From: Chlorobiales bacterium
Lineage (GTDB): Bacteria; Bacteroidota; Chlorobiia; Chlorobiales; Chlorobiaceae
Length of the DNA stretch: 6,271 nucleotides
NCBI GenBank assembly: GCA_022360415.1
Contig: JAKSDB010000208.1
Span: 1 to 6,271, forward strand
Direction of reading: 5' to 3'
Shown: piece by piece, positions 6,197 to 6,271 of the stretch
Layout: each line of letters opens with the position of its first letter
Numbering within the stretch: position 1 is the stretch's first letter
Translations under genes and position numbers: made by a program
Notes under the pieces: model-generated
What the model saw: the letters and a program-made list of their open reading frames with translations, nothing else
What the model was told of the DNA's origin: nothing
Databases searched by the model: none

Positions 6197-6271
6197 ATGT
6201 TGGATATGAAAGTGAAAAAAGGAATAATGAATAATCCCTATGACTTTATTGATATTGCGATTGAAGAAGCA
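6197..6271 (+). CDS. Unidentified protein, N-terminal fragment (3' partial)
   Basis: The frame is open from just after a TAA at 6191-6193 to the right edge. Possible starts are ATG 6197, ATG 6206, GTG 6212 and ATG 6227. I favour 6227, because AAAAAAGGA (6215-6223) sits just upstream as a purine-rich ribosome-binding site, though with only 3 nt spacing. From 6227 the visible protein is MNNPYDFIDIAIEEA, hydrophobic-acidic and helix-like; it has no signal peptide or recognisable motif. I do not recognise the family. Its low GC and the palindromes ahead of it suggest an accessory, possibly acquired, gene. Only 15-25 residues are visible, so even its coding status is provisional. Confidence 0.45.
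   Translation, partial: MLDMKVKKGIMNNPYDFIDIAIEEA

Overview
The window reads as roughly 50% GC bacterial chromosome carrying two core metabolic genes, both on the + strand, followed by a change to AT-rich DNA at the right edge. The genes are a monomeric-type NADP-dependent isocitrate dehydrogenase (5'-truncated) and a full-length adenosylcobalamin-dependent class II ribonucleotide reductase of the long, zinc-ribbon-tailed type. Monomeric IDH plus a large B12-dependent reductase fits a green sulfur bacterium (Chlorobiota), where IDH works in the reductive TCA cycle. That assignment is inference from recalled family distributions. Other bacteria, including some Gammaproteobacteria, carry the same IDH family, so the taxon is only moderately supported.

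Layout: bases 1-2068 hold icd, lacking about 52 N-terminal residues. Bases 2071-2137 hold two consecutive hairpins, the second a textbook intrinsic terminator. Bases 2138-2344 are a non-coding spacer with two alternative sigma70-like promoters and a nested inverted repeat (2239-2274) lying between or across them. Bases 2345-5830 hold nrdJ, and an intrinsic terminator follows at 5949-5980. Bases 5981-6196 are non-coding and contain a roughly 106-bp imperfect palindromic element (6004-6109), an AT-rich leader and a 15-bp palindrome (6174-6188). The last 75 bases or fewer are the start of an unidentified reading frame that runs off the right edge.

The two main genes look like separate transcription units: icd ends in its own terminator, and nrdJ has its own promoter region and terminator. 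They are functionally linked only in a broad sense, one supplying or consuming 2-oxoglutarate and NADPH, the other making deoxynucleotides. I see no tRNA, rRNA, CRISPR array, recognisable insertion sequence or B12 riboswitch. The part most likely to hold something undescribed is the 6004-6271 boundary: a folded repeat-like element, an operator-like palindrome and a low-GC gene start. No novel system can be demonstrated from what is visible.
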